Assembly: GCA_944470555.2 (NCBI GenBank) | Contig: OX104127.1 | Span: 113,364,741 to 113,428,740 of the forward strand | Reading direction: 5' to 3' | Length of the DNA: 64,000 nt | Origin: Heterobilharzia americana | Lineage: Eukaryota; Platyhelminthes; Trematoda; Strigeidida; Schistosomatidae | Part shown: piece by piece, positions 32,401 to 45,680 of the stretch | Position numbering within the stretch: position 1 is the stretch's first letter | Layout of the letters: each line of letters opens with the position of its first letter | The notes under the pieces: generated by a model | The model's input: only the letters and a program-made list of their open reading frames with translations | Database searches by the model: none | Told to the model about the DNA's origin: nothing | Program-made: the position numbers and the translations under genes

Positions 32401-34344
32401 TCATGTATTTCTCAATCAGAAAATAGCAATGACACTTGTGGGACAGAATGCCCATATTCTATTCCATAACTTCTCATCAGCTGCAAAACAAATTAAGGCA
32501 ACAAAATTTATCATGAGGAGTAAATAAATATGTAACATACTTTAACTGTTTCCAGTCACAATCAAGCATAAACTTCACAGTACACCAAGAGTTCGAGGAA
32601 ATACAAATACCAGACAACGTCAAGATAACAAGAGTCAAAATATACATATATGCTGAATACACAGAAAAAGCCGATAGATTCAGGAAGATAAGAAGCACTT
32701 ATAAAACGTGAAGGTGAATACTAAGTGGTAACTGGGTGGGTAAAAATTATGAGAGATACAAATAAGATGAAATGGAGATTCCCCATCAAAGTCAATAGCA
32801 CCAGGGTGGTGAGAGGTTGATCATACCGACGCTCTGTATACGCAATTGAATCATAATAGTTTAATGCAGTTTCCACAAAAATTAAGTAGACGGGCTGTTT
32901 TTCAGCATGCTCTTGCAAGAGCATTTACATTCTAAGGACTGAAAGAAAGACATCCATTAGACTTTCTCTGCATGTCTCTATAAGTTTATGCTTCGAAAAG
33001 ACAAACAGAAAATACTTGATGCATAAAAAACATACAATTCAAACCGATGATACACCGAAAATCTTCAATGTACAGATGATTATTAAGATAATTATTGTGA
33101 TCGTTGGTTGTGTTGCAGATGATCATTAGTAGTGTCTACGTGAAATATTTGCATTCCATTCTGGTAATATCTTTGCTGGCATTTTTTTTCAAATTTAGTG
33201 AGGAAACCAAATGTTTCAAGTATTTTACCACGCTAGGAAAACTGTTAATGAAAAATAGTTATCTTTATCAGATTTCTATCAAAGGATGTTTTATATTCAA
33301 CAGCATTAGCAAATTTTATTCTCGCTTAATGATAACAAGTAGTTGTGTTTGTACTATGTCTTCTTAACGAAACAAAGGTTATTGTAAATATTTACAACGA
33401 TACAAATTCACTGAAAATAAATATTTTTGGTTCAGGTTATACAACTTCCAGAATGAAATTCTTTGCCAGAGCCTCTTATTATTGTTGTTTTTAAGTCTTA
33501 ATTTAGGTGGATTGTCCATCGAAATGTTTTTTAACAATTTATTTTCACAAGCTGAACAATGAAAAATAACCAACAAACTAGACATGAAGAATATCTGCAT
33601 TTGTGTGTGGATAACATAATTTTGTTACAATGATCTACATCCAAAAAATTGATAAGTATGTTTATCAAAAATCCAGAATATACTAATTGGGCTTATAATA
33701 TTCAGCTTTTACAAGAGTGATATTTTTATATTTATTATACGATAGATTAAAAGAGACTCGAAGCTAAATTCACGAGTAGATTAAATATAAATACGTAAAC
33801 AATGATTCCAAATCTAAAATATACACAATTTCACAGTTTTTGAAAATAAATTCGTTGAAAAGGACATTCTTCGCTTTACAATTTGTTCAGCGAATGCGTA
33901 AAAAGACGATGAAATTTTTGGCCGTGGTAATATTTTGAGGAAGATTACTGCCTGTTATCACACTGATAGTCGTTATCTTAACTACATGGGATTAGAATGT
34001 TAGTCAAGAACATTATAATCATGAAAAAGTAATAGAAATGACCCCACTGAAGCTGTATACCTCTTTCTTTCTCACTAAGGCAAGGACAAAATGCACAGTT
34101 ATTGGTCATCTAATAACCTAAGATTGTCATTTCATGTACATGAATTTCAATGTCATTATTATTAGTAGCAGTATTAGTAGTATATTATTGTTATTATTTA
34201 TCACCATATAATTAGACACAAGCGTTATGCAGGCATATCTGATTGTTCATAAGGTTGTGGTGTCAGTTTCTTCTTTTTCAGACAAGGAAAATAGCCGCAG
34301 TCAAGCTGTACATTGAGAATTATGAGTATCTAGACTATTGATAC
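29446..34344. other. Intergenic, AT-rich
   Basis: Nothing is recognised beyond the doubtful ORF1-like relic at 32200-32530. Confidence 0.5.
32200..32530 (+). mobile_element. Possible retroelement ORF1-like relic
   Basis: An open frame (32225-32527) reads QRKSDNLLLLNFPYNENELI and later ILFHNFSSAAKQIKATKFIM. The pattern 'K.DN.li.nfPe...' followed by 'ili.FsSa..k' resembles RNA-binding ORF1-type proteins of CR1-like elements. The match is weak and no reverse transcriptase follows. Confidence 0.3.
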
Positions 34345-35985
34345 TTTATTATTGTTCTCTTGGGTTCCTAGTGGAAAAAAGAGCTTCAGCAGCACGTCAC
34401 CATTTCACTCTCTTCCCTGCATTCTTTTCACTCAGCGACTGCCCACAAGCTTTCATTTCTTCCTCACACCATCTCCTTCATGTCATCCTCTCCTCAGATG
34501 CTCAACTCGTCGTTTCCCATTTGGATTCCCTTGACGACCTGGCCTGGTGCGAGATGTTCCCAGGCGGCCTTCTCAGTGTATGCCCAATCCAATCCATCTC
34601 TACTTTCTTCTGCAAATTTGTTGGGTGGTAGGTTCTTGATTGGTTCACTGCCAGGCCAGAGTTCCTTATTGCTTATTCCTATTATTCTAGCCACCTGATC
34701 CTCAGTGTCAGTATCGAGTGAGCGTAGGCAGTTGTTGATGAATGTCAGTAGTTTTTTGGAGATGCTTTTCGTAACGCGCCGCCAAGTTTCTCAACCATCA
34801 CATAGAAGCGCCGACATGACATTGGTGTTGAAAGTCCAGATGTTGTTCACGTTTTATGCCAAGTGTAGTGCAGTTCATCAGATCTCCACTCTGATTTCAG
34901 ATTAATGAAGGCCTGTCTTGCTGTCTTTCCAATCCTGACTGCTTTGACATCCTTATCTGTGACACAGCCGCCACTTGTTGTTGAGATGATGCTACCTTGC
35001 CTAGGTAGGTAAAAGAGACAACTTCCTTTATGTTTTTCCTACTAATGGTGTATGGTGTTTGTTGTCGATGCTGTGGTTGGTTGTGTGCCTTCATCACCTC
35101 TGTCTTTCCTACACTCACTTGAAGTCTTGTCCTCGCTGCCTTGCCTCGTCTGTCAAGTTGTTGGTTTTTGCCTGTAGATCTTCGAGCATGTGTGATATAA
35201 GACGTGCGCAATTCATCGGCGAAATCCAAACCTTCTTCTGGGGTCTTCTCGTCGGTCTAGCCAGTGTATGCCCATCTTCTCACAGCTCCTCACGGTTGTC
35301 TGTTGCATGCTCCACTCCAGTCCAGTCGAACACGATCAAGAAGATCATCGATGATAGCAGGCGGTAGCCTTGTCTTACTCCTGTCCACTGCCTTCACTTC
35401 AAAGACGTCGCTTACCTTTCCATTGTGAATCACTCGGCATGTAGCTACATCATATAGCAAATAGCTATGGAATTAGATTGATAAAGGTGTGTGGCACTAA
35501 AGCCGTAGTGTTGAGGTAGTTGCCCGCCAAATTACTTCTCAGTCGACGCTGTCGAAGGCCTTTTCAAAACCGATGAAGTTGGGGTAGGGTGGAGAGTTGA
35601 CTGCCATTCTACACTCTGTTCAATGACGATGCGTAACGTAACGTTGCAATTTGATCTGCACATGATTTATTCTTCCTGAAGCCAGCCAGCTAGCTAGTCT
35701 GTTCCGGTAGTAATCCAGTTGAATCCAGAGCATTTCATAGTCTCTCCAAGGTGATGTGGCTTAATATTTTGCTTGGGGTGACAGGGACAGGAGCATGATT
35801 CCCTGTCATTTCTTGCAAAAGCTTAGGTCGCCCTTCTTTGGGAGTTTGAGAAGTTAGCCCTTCTTCCATTCTGTAGTTACCTTTCCTTCCTTCCTTCCTT
35901 CCTTCCTTCCAAACCTTCTGCAATATTGGTGTGAGCATGTCCACTGTTGTCTCTGCGTCTGCTTTCAGTACTTCTGGCAGAAGCC
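34345..35985 (-). mobile_element. RTE-like element, 5'-truncated decayed copy
   Basis: On the minus strand this matches the 5675 copy from about 7480 to its 3' end, ending ACTAGGAACCCAAGAGAACAATAATA. Recognisable pieces are DMLTPILQKVWKE, the motif C remnant MDFADEL, SFTYLGKVASS, and ISNKELWPGSEPIKNLPPNK near the 3' end. Many frameshifts remain. Its 5' truncation is typical of incomplete reverse transcription. No target duplication could be found. Confidence 0.85.
35877..35910. repeat. (CCTT)n tract inside RTE-like copy
   Basis: TTCC units repeat about eight times. On the coding strand of the element they translate to Lys-Glu-Gly-Arg repeats, an expansion of the KEGR-like segment near the start of the reverse transcriptase. 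Confidence 0.85.
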
Positions 35986-38900
35986 AATATAACAACTTTA
36001 AACAAAAATTAGGAACGAACACGTGATTCACATATTACTTAGGAAACATTGACGAGCCACTAGAATTTCTGTCCGTTCTAACACCTATTTTAGCCAAAAC
36101 TGGACTTCACTATATTTTCTCAGACTGCCTGGTGGTTTGCACTAGAATTCAGGTCACGCATTTCGGCCTGTTTTGGGGCTGGGCGATATATATAACTGCA
36201 TATCAATGAGTGATGTCGTTCCCACTGCAACTCACGCATTACCTGTTGCTTGAAACCCTAAGTGCTCTCTAATAGGCCACATAGACACGATGCCTCACTC
36301 ATGTGCAACTAGAGTCAGTTGTTGTTTATAGACACATAATTTTCCGTTGCTACGCTTTACTGTACTTTTTCTTGACTTTCATTTCATATCGTACCTACCT
36401 ATTTATTTGTTATCAAGGGTTCATTTTCCGTTTCTATATGATAATGTTTTTATCTCGTAATGATCCGTTTCTACACACGAATGTATATATAAACAGCTAG
36501 ACATTTGTGAATTTCAACCTAAATCTACAAATGTCTATGCTGCATTATCGGAAAATTCGATATTTTAAGGGTGAATTTGAAAAAGCTTTAAAGGAAGTTA
36601 ATATTTGTGTTTCCACTGCAACTTTGAAAACTCTTTAGGCGTATAAGCGTATAAGCGCCTACTGACTTTATTCATTCCACAAACAACATAAAGTGTTTTT
36701 CAATAAAATGGAGGAGTGGAAAGGAAACTGTTAGCCTGAAGAAAAGATAACACTGATACTCCGTATTTGGCTTAAGAAAACAAGTGAATTTTATTGATAA
36801 ACAAGAAATCAAAATGTAGTTGTCTACATACAGAAGATTCAACGAAACTTCGAGTGCACAATTAGGACAACCAATGGTGAAAAATGTACGATGTGAAACG
36901 TTACACAGAAAATATGAAAAAGTTTAGAGGATTCGTACTGCCCATGGAAATAGGTAGAATTCAGACAATAAAGTCAAGAGAGTGAAATTTTACTAACATT
37001 AAAGGTGCATGTGTTCACAGTGCTTCATATGACACCATGATTTCGAAAACAACAAAACGCCGTGGGGTGGGGGGGACAGACTGACAACTGTTTTTTTATG
37101 AATATACAAGTTTCATTTTAATCCCTTAGTAGTCACTGATTTAGTAAAACGCAACTAGTCCAAATGCATCTGTTTCCTAAATATTTCAAGTGGTTTCTGA
37201 TTATCAAATTCATATACTTTATAAACAAGGCGACCAGCATTTACTTTGTTGAAAACTTCCAGACCTGTCAGTTCCAATCTGCTTGAACTATTATCAGACA
37301 TATGGTTACCAACTTTCTCTTCGTTCGTCTAATATATACACTTTGGTAAGTAAGGTTTAATTTATATAAACAATTGGAGATAACTTGTAAACAGGACTTG
37401 TTGGCCGTAGGTTATCTAATTGAGCAAAATGTTTGGTAACTAGGCGGCTAATTGAGTAATTTCTCGTTATTGTAGCATCTGTTCGACAATTAATTCTGTG
37501 TGGAAAATTATTCTTGAAGCCAAGATTTAGAAAAATGTTTTCTCAGCTGTATGATATTTCTCCTTTTTAGATGGTATTTTCTTGTGATTATCCATGAAGG
37601 TATTTTTGGCAATGGTGATTTCTTTTTCACATCTCTCTTTCTACCAAAGATATGTCAAACGGTTAAGAAACATTTTTACTAATCCTTACTTAAAACTATC
37701 GAAGTTAAGATGCAGTCCACTCCATGAACTCTCAGGATGGATGGATCCTTTAAAACTGCCATATGTACTTCATTGAATTTGAGATCAAAGAAATGAAAAA
37801 AAATGAATCCACTTTATTCTGCTTAAACTATTTCCAGTAGTTCTATGAATCAAGCTTATAGTGGTAAAGTAATCTATGACTCATCAACATGACATATTGG
37901 TTGATGTTAGATAGTTAAAGAAGATTACTGAAGAGTCATTATTCAATCTTTTGATACTTATTATCAGTCACCAACAAGATACAAAGACGAACCTATGAGA
38001 CTGGAGAAAGACTCATCGGGTCGAATTTGTGTAACTGTTCACTGAGGCCAGAGACGTTGGTGGTTGATCTTACTAAAACAAATACTAATATTTTATTTAA
38101 TTGATTATGATGGAGTAATTCATCACTTATGAATACCTGTTGGTCTGCTTGTCAACTCTTAATGCTGACCTAGTTACATTGCGTTATTTGGTAACCCTAG
38201 ATAGAAAATAAGATGACTACTGACGTATTTAGAATCAAAATGAAGTTCCCAGGTTGTTCCGTGAATATACAATGGCCATGATTTTCAAGCTGCACCATAT
38301 ATCATACAATCGTTTTTCGCGCATTAGTATCTGTTCCAAGGAAAATAGTAGGGCCAGGCATTTTGGACAATCAATCAACACAGAACCGTGTTCGTAGCCT
38401 TATATAACATTTGTCTTCCTCACTCTTGTAGTCAACTCCTTGTCATATTTTTACCACAGCTAATGCTGTTGTGATAAAACCAATTCTCAGTCTAAAATGA
38501 ACATGCATGTATTTGTTTTTGTCCCTCAGATTGCAGTTTTAGAAATTCCGCTTACTGTCTCATTTTGTACTGGTTGATTGTCTTTCATTCGCAGATTCAA
38601 CTGCATTCTATTTTATTTTTGTATGTGATTGACTATTTTGACTACAAATATAATGTAGATCTTCCAAAGGCTATTGTTCAGCAGTAACAAAGGGTCTGGA
38701 GCTGAAGACTCCAAAGATGAAGCTACTTTAAAAAACTACTTTATGTTGTTCTTTCACACCAAACATAATCTGCCATGGTGTGGAATAAAAATGTTATGTT
38801 CTTCATAAAAAACCTTAAATCCCTAAGGTTTCCTATAAACAATCATATTGTACCAAAATTTCAAGAGAAGGCACGTGAACCTACGTGTGAATAACAGATT

Positions 38901-39091
38901 GATTGAAGAGACGGAAAATTAACAGCATTCCAATCTAGGAAGTCTTGGAAATAGCCAAGGCTATTGTAAATACATATAAACCCTTGTTTCTTGTATATAC
39001 TTCTTGACTTCGTTGTATTACTGCCTTTTCCACCAATCGAAAAAACTGAGCAACTATCAATGGGTGAAATCTGAAGGTTACTGCTCTGGCG

Positions 39092-39093
<2 letters not shown>

Positions 39094-39141
<48 letters not shown>
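39094..39141. repeat. (AT)n microsatellite
   Basis: About 24 perfect AT units. Tyr-Ile-Tyr-Ile reading frames across it are artefacts. Confidence 0.95.
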
Positions 39142-39145
<4 letters not shown>

Positions 39146-39561
39146 AATCACTTAGGTTACATCACGTAGTCACTAGAAGAATATAACAAGTGGCAGAAAG
39201 GTTATAAAACAGTCTTTTATCTTATCTAACATATCAGTATTAAAGTTTGTGACTAAAAGGCAGTTGAAGGAAACATTTATTAGCCTGAATCTTGCGAAGA
39301 GAAAATTTCTGCTTTGTAATGTACCCTGGTTAAAAGTGAATGAGCACCTTTTTGAATAATCGAAAGTTACTAAGCGATTACTATCGGGAATAGTTTTTGA
39401 TCGCTGGGTAATATCGAAACAATCTTATGAAACCAAGAATTATCAGATATTTGTATGTGACATGCATGTATGTCATTTCTTTCTTTCGCATTTAAGAAGG
39501 TCGTGTTCCGGGATAACTGTTGAAACCATCGAAATTCTGTTGATAAAATGTCAATGGTCTT

Positions 39562-39585
39562 CACACACACACACACACACACACA
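39562..39585. repeat. (CA)n microsatellite
   Basis: About twelve perfect CA units. Confidence 0.95.
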
Positions 39586-39779
39586 TCCTTCTGGTACTAT
39601 TAATGCACGTTTTTCCAGTTTACTAGAGGTCCAAACGCATGGTGGACCTCCTCGTTCAGTGCCGGAAATTTCAAACTGGTCAGATCACAGAATTGCAGTG
39701 GCTAGCGGAAATCAGTGAATCTGCAAAGAAGCAGTTCTTGAAACAGTGAGTTTATTGAGTTATTGGATCAGTCAAGGAC

Positions 39780-40970
39780 ATTATTCTGTCCAGAAAAAGA
39801 ATGACTGTGTTGGTCATCTTATCAATATCCACAAACGTATTGCTGACAAAAACACTGTACTTTCTGCACAACCTAATCCAATTCGGAAGTCTAGATGTTG
39901 GTCTGCCGAACCACTTCCTTCAAAAAGTCCTCCTAAGATGTGTGTTTAACGTTCACTGCGGATTTATCAAGGAAACTTTCAGACAAGTCGATGATGCTAC
40001 AATAGCATCGTCTTTTGGACTTTTATTTGCTGACTGCGTCACAGCTAATTTTGGGAATGGTACATTACCTGCAACAATCGATCAGCTTCATATATACAAA
40101 AATGTAAATAGGCGATAGCTTCATTGTTTGTGGTGACGATCTGAACGTGACATGCCTCCTACAGAGTTTCAGTGACAGACACCCTTTGGTTAAATACGCA
40201 GTAAACGCTGACTTTCAATTTTTTATATGTAAAACTCCAAAGGAGGCTCAATGATTTCATTTCAAGGTGCATCTACTAAAAACCCAGTTGGAACGGGTAA
40301 CTGACCAGCTTTCAGTGTTGGTAGCTTTCAAATAGGATTAGTAATCAAATGACTTCACTGTCAACAAAAACACGAAAAATGTGCAGCAATGATGCATTTA
40401 CGCAAGCGCAAGAAATTCTCTGGAAAATATTGTTATAGAATGATTTCCCATCCAGACTTCTGGGGAAAAATATGAAAGAAAAGAAGACTATGGAATGGAT
40501 TCAGTCAGCTCAGAAGAAGATACTTTCGATGAACCTCAGATTTCGAGGTGACGTCATCACGGACATTCTTCTTCAACTGTTGTAAATCCATCAGTAGATC
40601 CCATATTGTGTTGTCATGTCAACAGCTGTTTCCCCAGAACGTGAAAAACAAGTTGACGCATTGAGCCTCATGAATGCATCTCCCAAAGTTCATTTGCTCA
40701 TACGAAGCTGAGTACGTTGACCGTACTATGCGTTCGCTTGAAAAATTTGCTTACAAGCGTTATTCAGTATGATTGCTTAAGAGTGAGCACAAAATGACCT
40801 CCAGCTCTATCATTGAACACCTAGTAGAGTTTGGATAGATGGCTCCTCTGGACACCTTGTTCAAAGTTCTTTGGAAGTCTGACCAAAAGGTTCAAACACA
40901 AGGACAGCAGAAGCTTCGATAGTTCACAGCTTCAAACTACATTTACATATCCAAAAGGAACGTGTGCAAA
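39780..40970 (+). mobile_element. Penelope-like element, decayed RT to C-terminus
   Basis: The reading shows HLINIHKRIADKN, then ETFRQVDDATIASSFGLLFADC, a degraded version of the Penelope-like 'yRQ.DG.aMGsplgP.laD' block. Later pieces resemble the C-terminal endonuclease region (VEFGxMxPLDTxFKVLWKSDQK near 40820-40880). Stops and frameshifts occur throughout. It lies between the two host genes. Confidence 0.7.
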
Positions 40971-43944
40971 CATTGTTTTCACTGTAGCCTTAAGCAGATT
41001 TGTATCTTTGTTTACCTTTTAACTTTCTTCTGTAATTTATTCATTTATTGGTACATTTATCGATATATTTATTTGTTTATGAGCATCAAATACTAAATCT
41101 TAGTCTTTAGTGCAAGCAGTTAAAATATAGATATCACCTCTTATGTTGGATAATAAAATTTTGTTCCCTCCGTTCATCTATAGAATAATTTTGACTTTTA
41201 ACCGTGATCTCATCTTCAACACTCGACCATTTCACTTATATATTTACGAATGTAAAGTTGTGAAAATATGTCGTTTAATAGATAATTGTCTTCGCCGTAA
41301 CCTCGTTCGTTTTTAAATTCCACTGTCGTTTGCCTTTATTCATTTAAATTTCAGCCTAAACAAAGTTAGCTGAAGTATGTGCAGAATATGAATCTATAGA
41401 GGTCCTTCGTAAATTTAAATTTTTCCTAATTTTTACTATCTGTACTTTATTTTGTTTGGAATTGAATAATGCAATTATTCGCATTTCTACAGCATTTTAC
41501 TACACCCCTTGCTTTCTTTTTCACGAGATGCGTTTCGCAAATTTTTGTGTTTATAGGTCACAAACTGTTTGAACGAATGTATGCATAAATACTTCGGAAA
41601 ATTAAGGCTTCACAACCGAAATTAACTTGCTTCGTTTTTAACTACTTGTAAGTAGTTAACGAATTTATTTCAATTTTGCAGGCTGAAATATGAGCATGAT
41701 AAACTGTGCAAATAGCGAACCACAAATTTCTTTTCGGAAAATTACATTTAACAGGTTAAAGCTCACTTAGGAAGACTTGAAGTTAGAATGCTAAGTTTGT
41801 ATGCAAAATATTGGTTAATGAAGAGTAGATTTTTTCAGTATAACTGTGCTACTTTCCACTCACTGCATGTGAAAATCAATGGATGCGTCATACTTCATCT
41901 CAAAAATGAAAAATTTTCTAGTTCGAGGCCTATAATTAAGTTCCGTCATAGAAGTATACTGAGTTGGACGTAAGGAGGGTGTCGTGGGTGCATACTTCCA
42001 AGAAGTCCCATATTTGGACGAAGCAACTGTCCAGTGCTTCAACGTTTCCAATGTTTCTCTAACTGATGTCAGTCCGTGACGAATACCAACCTAAAATCAG
42101 TAAATAAATCTCCGCAAACCTCCTGATTGATTAATAGTGAACCGTCTTAGAAAGGTCTGTTAACTTCAAACCTAAAAGACAAGATCATTAACCTTTGTTC
42201 AGCCTTAAGAATGGAAGTGATCATAATGATCGCTAGTACTGTTTTTGGTTGTCATAGATTTAAGAGAGCAAGCACAACTATTGCACAGGTTGTGAATACA
42301 GTAGCTTTATCTGATGCTCTTTCGTTAGCTGACCAACTTTGACCTTTTGGTCTTCAACCTGTAGAACCCAATCAATTCACACTATTCAGGCCTGACTCTT
42401 TTAAAGTCTTCTTTTACTTGTCAAGAATTTGTTAACTGATGATTAGACTACCTGAAGAAACTTCACATATTTCAGTTCAGAGTGTGTATCTTTTTAGATA
42501 CCGTTTCATCCATTAGTAACGGGCACTTGACTGCAAAAACAGTAAGGGAATTTATCTCAATTATGAACAAGAAGTTTGTTTAAATGTGGTCATAGCTTTG
42601 ACTACACATACCTAGTTAGAAAGTAATTCAGAAGCTACGAAGATTAATTTAGCGAACTTTCTATATGATCCCGATAATTCAGTGGAAAAGCTTTTCACTA
42701 CAGCATTGGTTGATTTAGGTTCAAATCTCAGGAGGGAAATCAGTTCCACCAAGGTTGAATATAAGTCTTCCTGACGAGAGACAGAAACCCCAAAACTTTG
42801 GTTCGGGGCTCCCTGCCGATTTCTGAAAGCCAACTAACATCGAACTTGCATGCATCAAGTTATAAAACTGGTGTATTCAAACCAGCCTTTTCTTTCCGCC
42901 TTTATCAGTTCGGCGGATTTTGCGCAGTAAGTTACGTCATTAGTTTTGCTGCTCAGTAACACCTCGAACTGTGGTTAAACGTGGTATACTGAGGGAAATA
43001 AGTAGCTTGATATTTGTTCAATTAATCCCTATGAACTGTAAAAAAAACACTGATCACTCAATTTTTTAGTTTGTCATATCCTAACTAATGTGTAAAAGCT
43101 AGCAGTTAGTGAACACTGTAAACAGTGAAAACAACAGAGTTTCGGTTGAAGTAATCTAAATTTTATGTACAAGAAGGCAACTACAACAATTATGAATACC
43201 CGACCAGCTTTGAAATCTAAGAATCCCGAAGAAGCCTACTCCACCTGAACTGTAAACTACATTAATATTTGCACATATTTTCTCACTTTTCTGTCCACAC
43301 ACATTCGCACCAATTGAACTTTTGATTCCGTAGATTATGTTTGTTTGTCCGCACTATCATCAAGATTTACATACGAAACAGTCTACTACATTTACTTTCT
43401 GTTTTAGTTGTGTTTAATAGCACGAAATTCATAGACGAAGTGTGATCAATTCATTTTAAGCATTAGTGATAATCATTGATGTCTAAAAAACTCACTGTCA
43501 GTTATAATCATCAACTTTGAACAAAAATAATGTCACTCAGAAAACTGATTATAGTCATCTAGTGTCACATGGTACATTCTGGCATTCACACAAGTATTGT
43601 AAGATGAATTCCACAATGTTTGCTTCTCACGTTTTCTTTCACAAAATTCTTACTTTAAGTGAACCTTAGGACTATTTGATGTCAGAGAGTAAGTAACAAA
43701 TAAATTCCATTGTTTTTAAAATGCATTGAGCTCATTATAAAATTATATGTACATTTAACTAACCATCGAATATCAAGAGGAAGTTATCGAAAGGAATAAT
43801 TATTTTATTCACCGGACTGTGTTATTATTATGAAATGAATTATCAACAAAAGGAGGTGGTTAGAGATATATACCGATATCTGCCCACCAAGTTTGTGATT
43901 TAACAGTGGAATGTTTTGGGGCTAGTTTTCATCATGAATTTATT
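40971..43944. other. Intergenic, AT-rich
   Basis: Nothing is seen beyond the SINE at 42640-42835. Confidence 0.5.
42640..42835 (+). mobile_element. Diverged tRNA-derived SINE copy
   Basis: TTTCACTACAGCATTGG, then GGTTCAAATCTCAGGAGGGA, follows the B-box region of the 16440 copy. The tail contains CCTGACGAGAGACAGAAACC, which keeps the hammerhead core sequence CTGACGAG, and GGGCTCCCTGCC. Confidence 0.6.
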
Positions 43945-45680
43945 TGTTTATCCCTTGGGTTCCTAGTGGAACATAGGGTTTCAGTAGCGCGCCTCCTTTG
44001 CACTCTATTCTCCGCTGTCCTTCCAACCTGGCTCCACGACTTCCCAGAAGCTTTCATTTCTTTCTCACAACATCTCCTCCACGTCACCTTCTCCTCAAAC
44101 TCCCAACTTGTCGCTTCCCATGCAGGTTCCATTTGACGGCCTGGCGTGGTGCGTCATGTCCCCAATCTGTCCTCTCAGTGTGTGTCTAGGATGATGCAGC
44201 TTAATGTTTTGCTTGGTGTGGACAGCAGCATGATTCCACGTCATTTTTTGCGAAGACTTATGTCTCCTTTTTTCTGGAAGTTTGACCAGTTAACCTTTCT
44301 TCTAATCTGCAGGTACCTTTCCTCCCATCCTCCAAAATCTTCTGTATTAGTTTTGTGAGCATGGGCACTATTGTCTCTGCATCTGTTTTCAGTGCATCCG
44401 GAGGAATTCCATCTGGTCCTAGTGCTTTCCTGGATTTCAGGAAATTTATGGACTTCGGCTTTTGTTGGAGGGCAGGTGTTCACTGATTGTTCTGTGGCTG
44501 GGCTGGTGATGGTATTTCTGGGCGAGTTGCAGGTGGTAGTGGAGGTGGTCGATTCAAGAGTTTTTCCATGGGGTCAGCCCATCGTTTTCTTTGTTCCTCC
44601 TCTTTGCTAACTAGGTTTCCTGCACCATCTTTCATTCTTTTCATCTGTGTTGGTCTCTTCCTAGATAGTATTTTGGTCATTTGATATAGTGTTGTAAGGT
44701 CTCTTCTACCAGCAGCCTGCAGCCTATTCTGCTTCACTTGCCAGTGTGCCGTAGGAGTGTCTTTTTGTCTTTGAGCGCACACTTCACTTCTTTGTTCAGT
44801 GTTTTATACGTTGTACTCAGCTTCTCTTTTCGTTGTTCATCCCTGTACTGGTTGATCTTCTGCTTGACCATCACTATCTTCCTTTCCATCCTCTATCAGC
44901 TTCCATGTATCCGTCAAGATACATTCATTGTCCTGTCTTCTTTGTTCTTCCTTCCTAATATAATTATGCAGGTTTACCTCCACATATCTTTCAAAGAGTT
45001 CCAGTATTCTTCCACGCAGGTACCTTCAAGAATGTTGCCTAATGTCTCCCGTTTTGTCCTGATGACTGACGTGAAGATATTCTTTATAGTTACGTCCCTC
45101 AGTGCAGTTTGTGTTCTGGGTGTTGAACTTGAACTGTGATCTATCACTAACTTCACTGAAGGTTTTCAACTTAATTTGAGAGGTTTCTTGCACTAGATAG
45201 TGGTCCGGACCACCTACATCTCCTTTTCTTCATCTTGTGTCCAGTAAGCTGCGTCTCCACTTTCTTCACATTGAGATGAAGTCGGTCTGATTTTAACTGT
45301 GTCCATCTCTTGAAATCAAATCCATGTCACTGCCTTGTGAATATCCTTTTGTTTGCACACACTGCCCCCAACTACCAAATCGTTGAATGCGCAGAAGTCT
45401 GCAAACAGTCCTCCATTCTCATTTATTTCACCGAGTGCCTCTGGACCCAAGGTTGGTTCTCTTCCTGTGTTGTCCGCTCCCAGTTTGGCATTCATGTCAC
45501 CCCATCTATTAGAATTTTGATATCACCAACTGGATTCTTGTCCAGTACTGATTGCAGTTGTTTGTAGAATTCCTCCTTCTTCTCTTCATCTACACTATTT
45601 GTAGGTGCATAGTATAGGATTGTATGCTTGTGACTTTCCTTTCTTTTGAGTTGAATCTTGCTGTCGTAATCCAGGGTAGT
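43945..45680 (-). mobile_element. RTE-like element with reverse transcriptase core deleted
   Basis: On the minus strand the 3' end (CCACTAGGAACCCAAGGGATAAAC) and C-terminal domain cover 43945 to about 44190. The sequence then jumps to the start of the reverse transcriptase (matching about 7680 in the 5675 copy) and continues through the connector and part of the endonuclease (LDKNPVGDIKILIDG) to about 45680. The segment equivalent to about 7680-8755, including motifs A, B and C, is missing. The copy is also 5' truncated and frameshifted. Confidence 0.85.

Larger units (their letters stand above)
35986..39779. other. Intergenic, AT-rich
   Basis: Only microsatellites at 39094 and 39562 stand out. 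The region 39640-39779 may be the eroded start of the Penelope-like relic that follows. Confidence 0.5.

Noticed and set aside
34338..35367. Several plus-strand frames of 60-102 codons
   Set aside because: They are antisense to the minus-strand RTE-like copy, whose protein motifs are clear on the other strand.
37055..37080. G-rich run GGGGTGGGGGGGACAG
   Set aside because: A single G-rich run without the four spaced tracts needed for a quadruplex.
38861..39186. Frames containing long Tyr-Ile repeats
   Set aside because: These are translations of the (AT)n microsatellite at 39094-39141.
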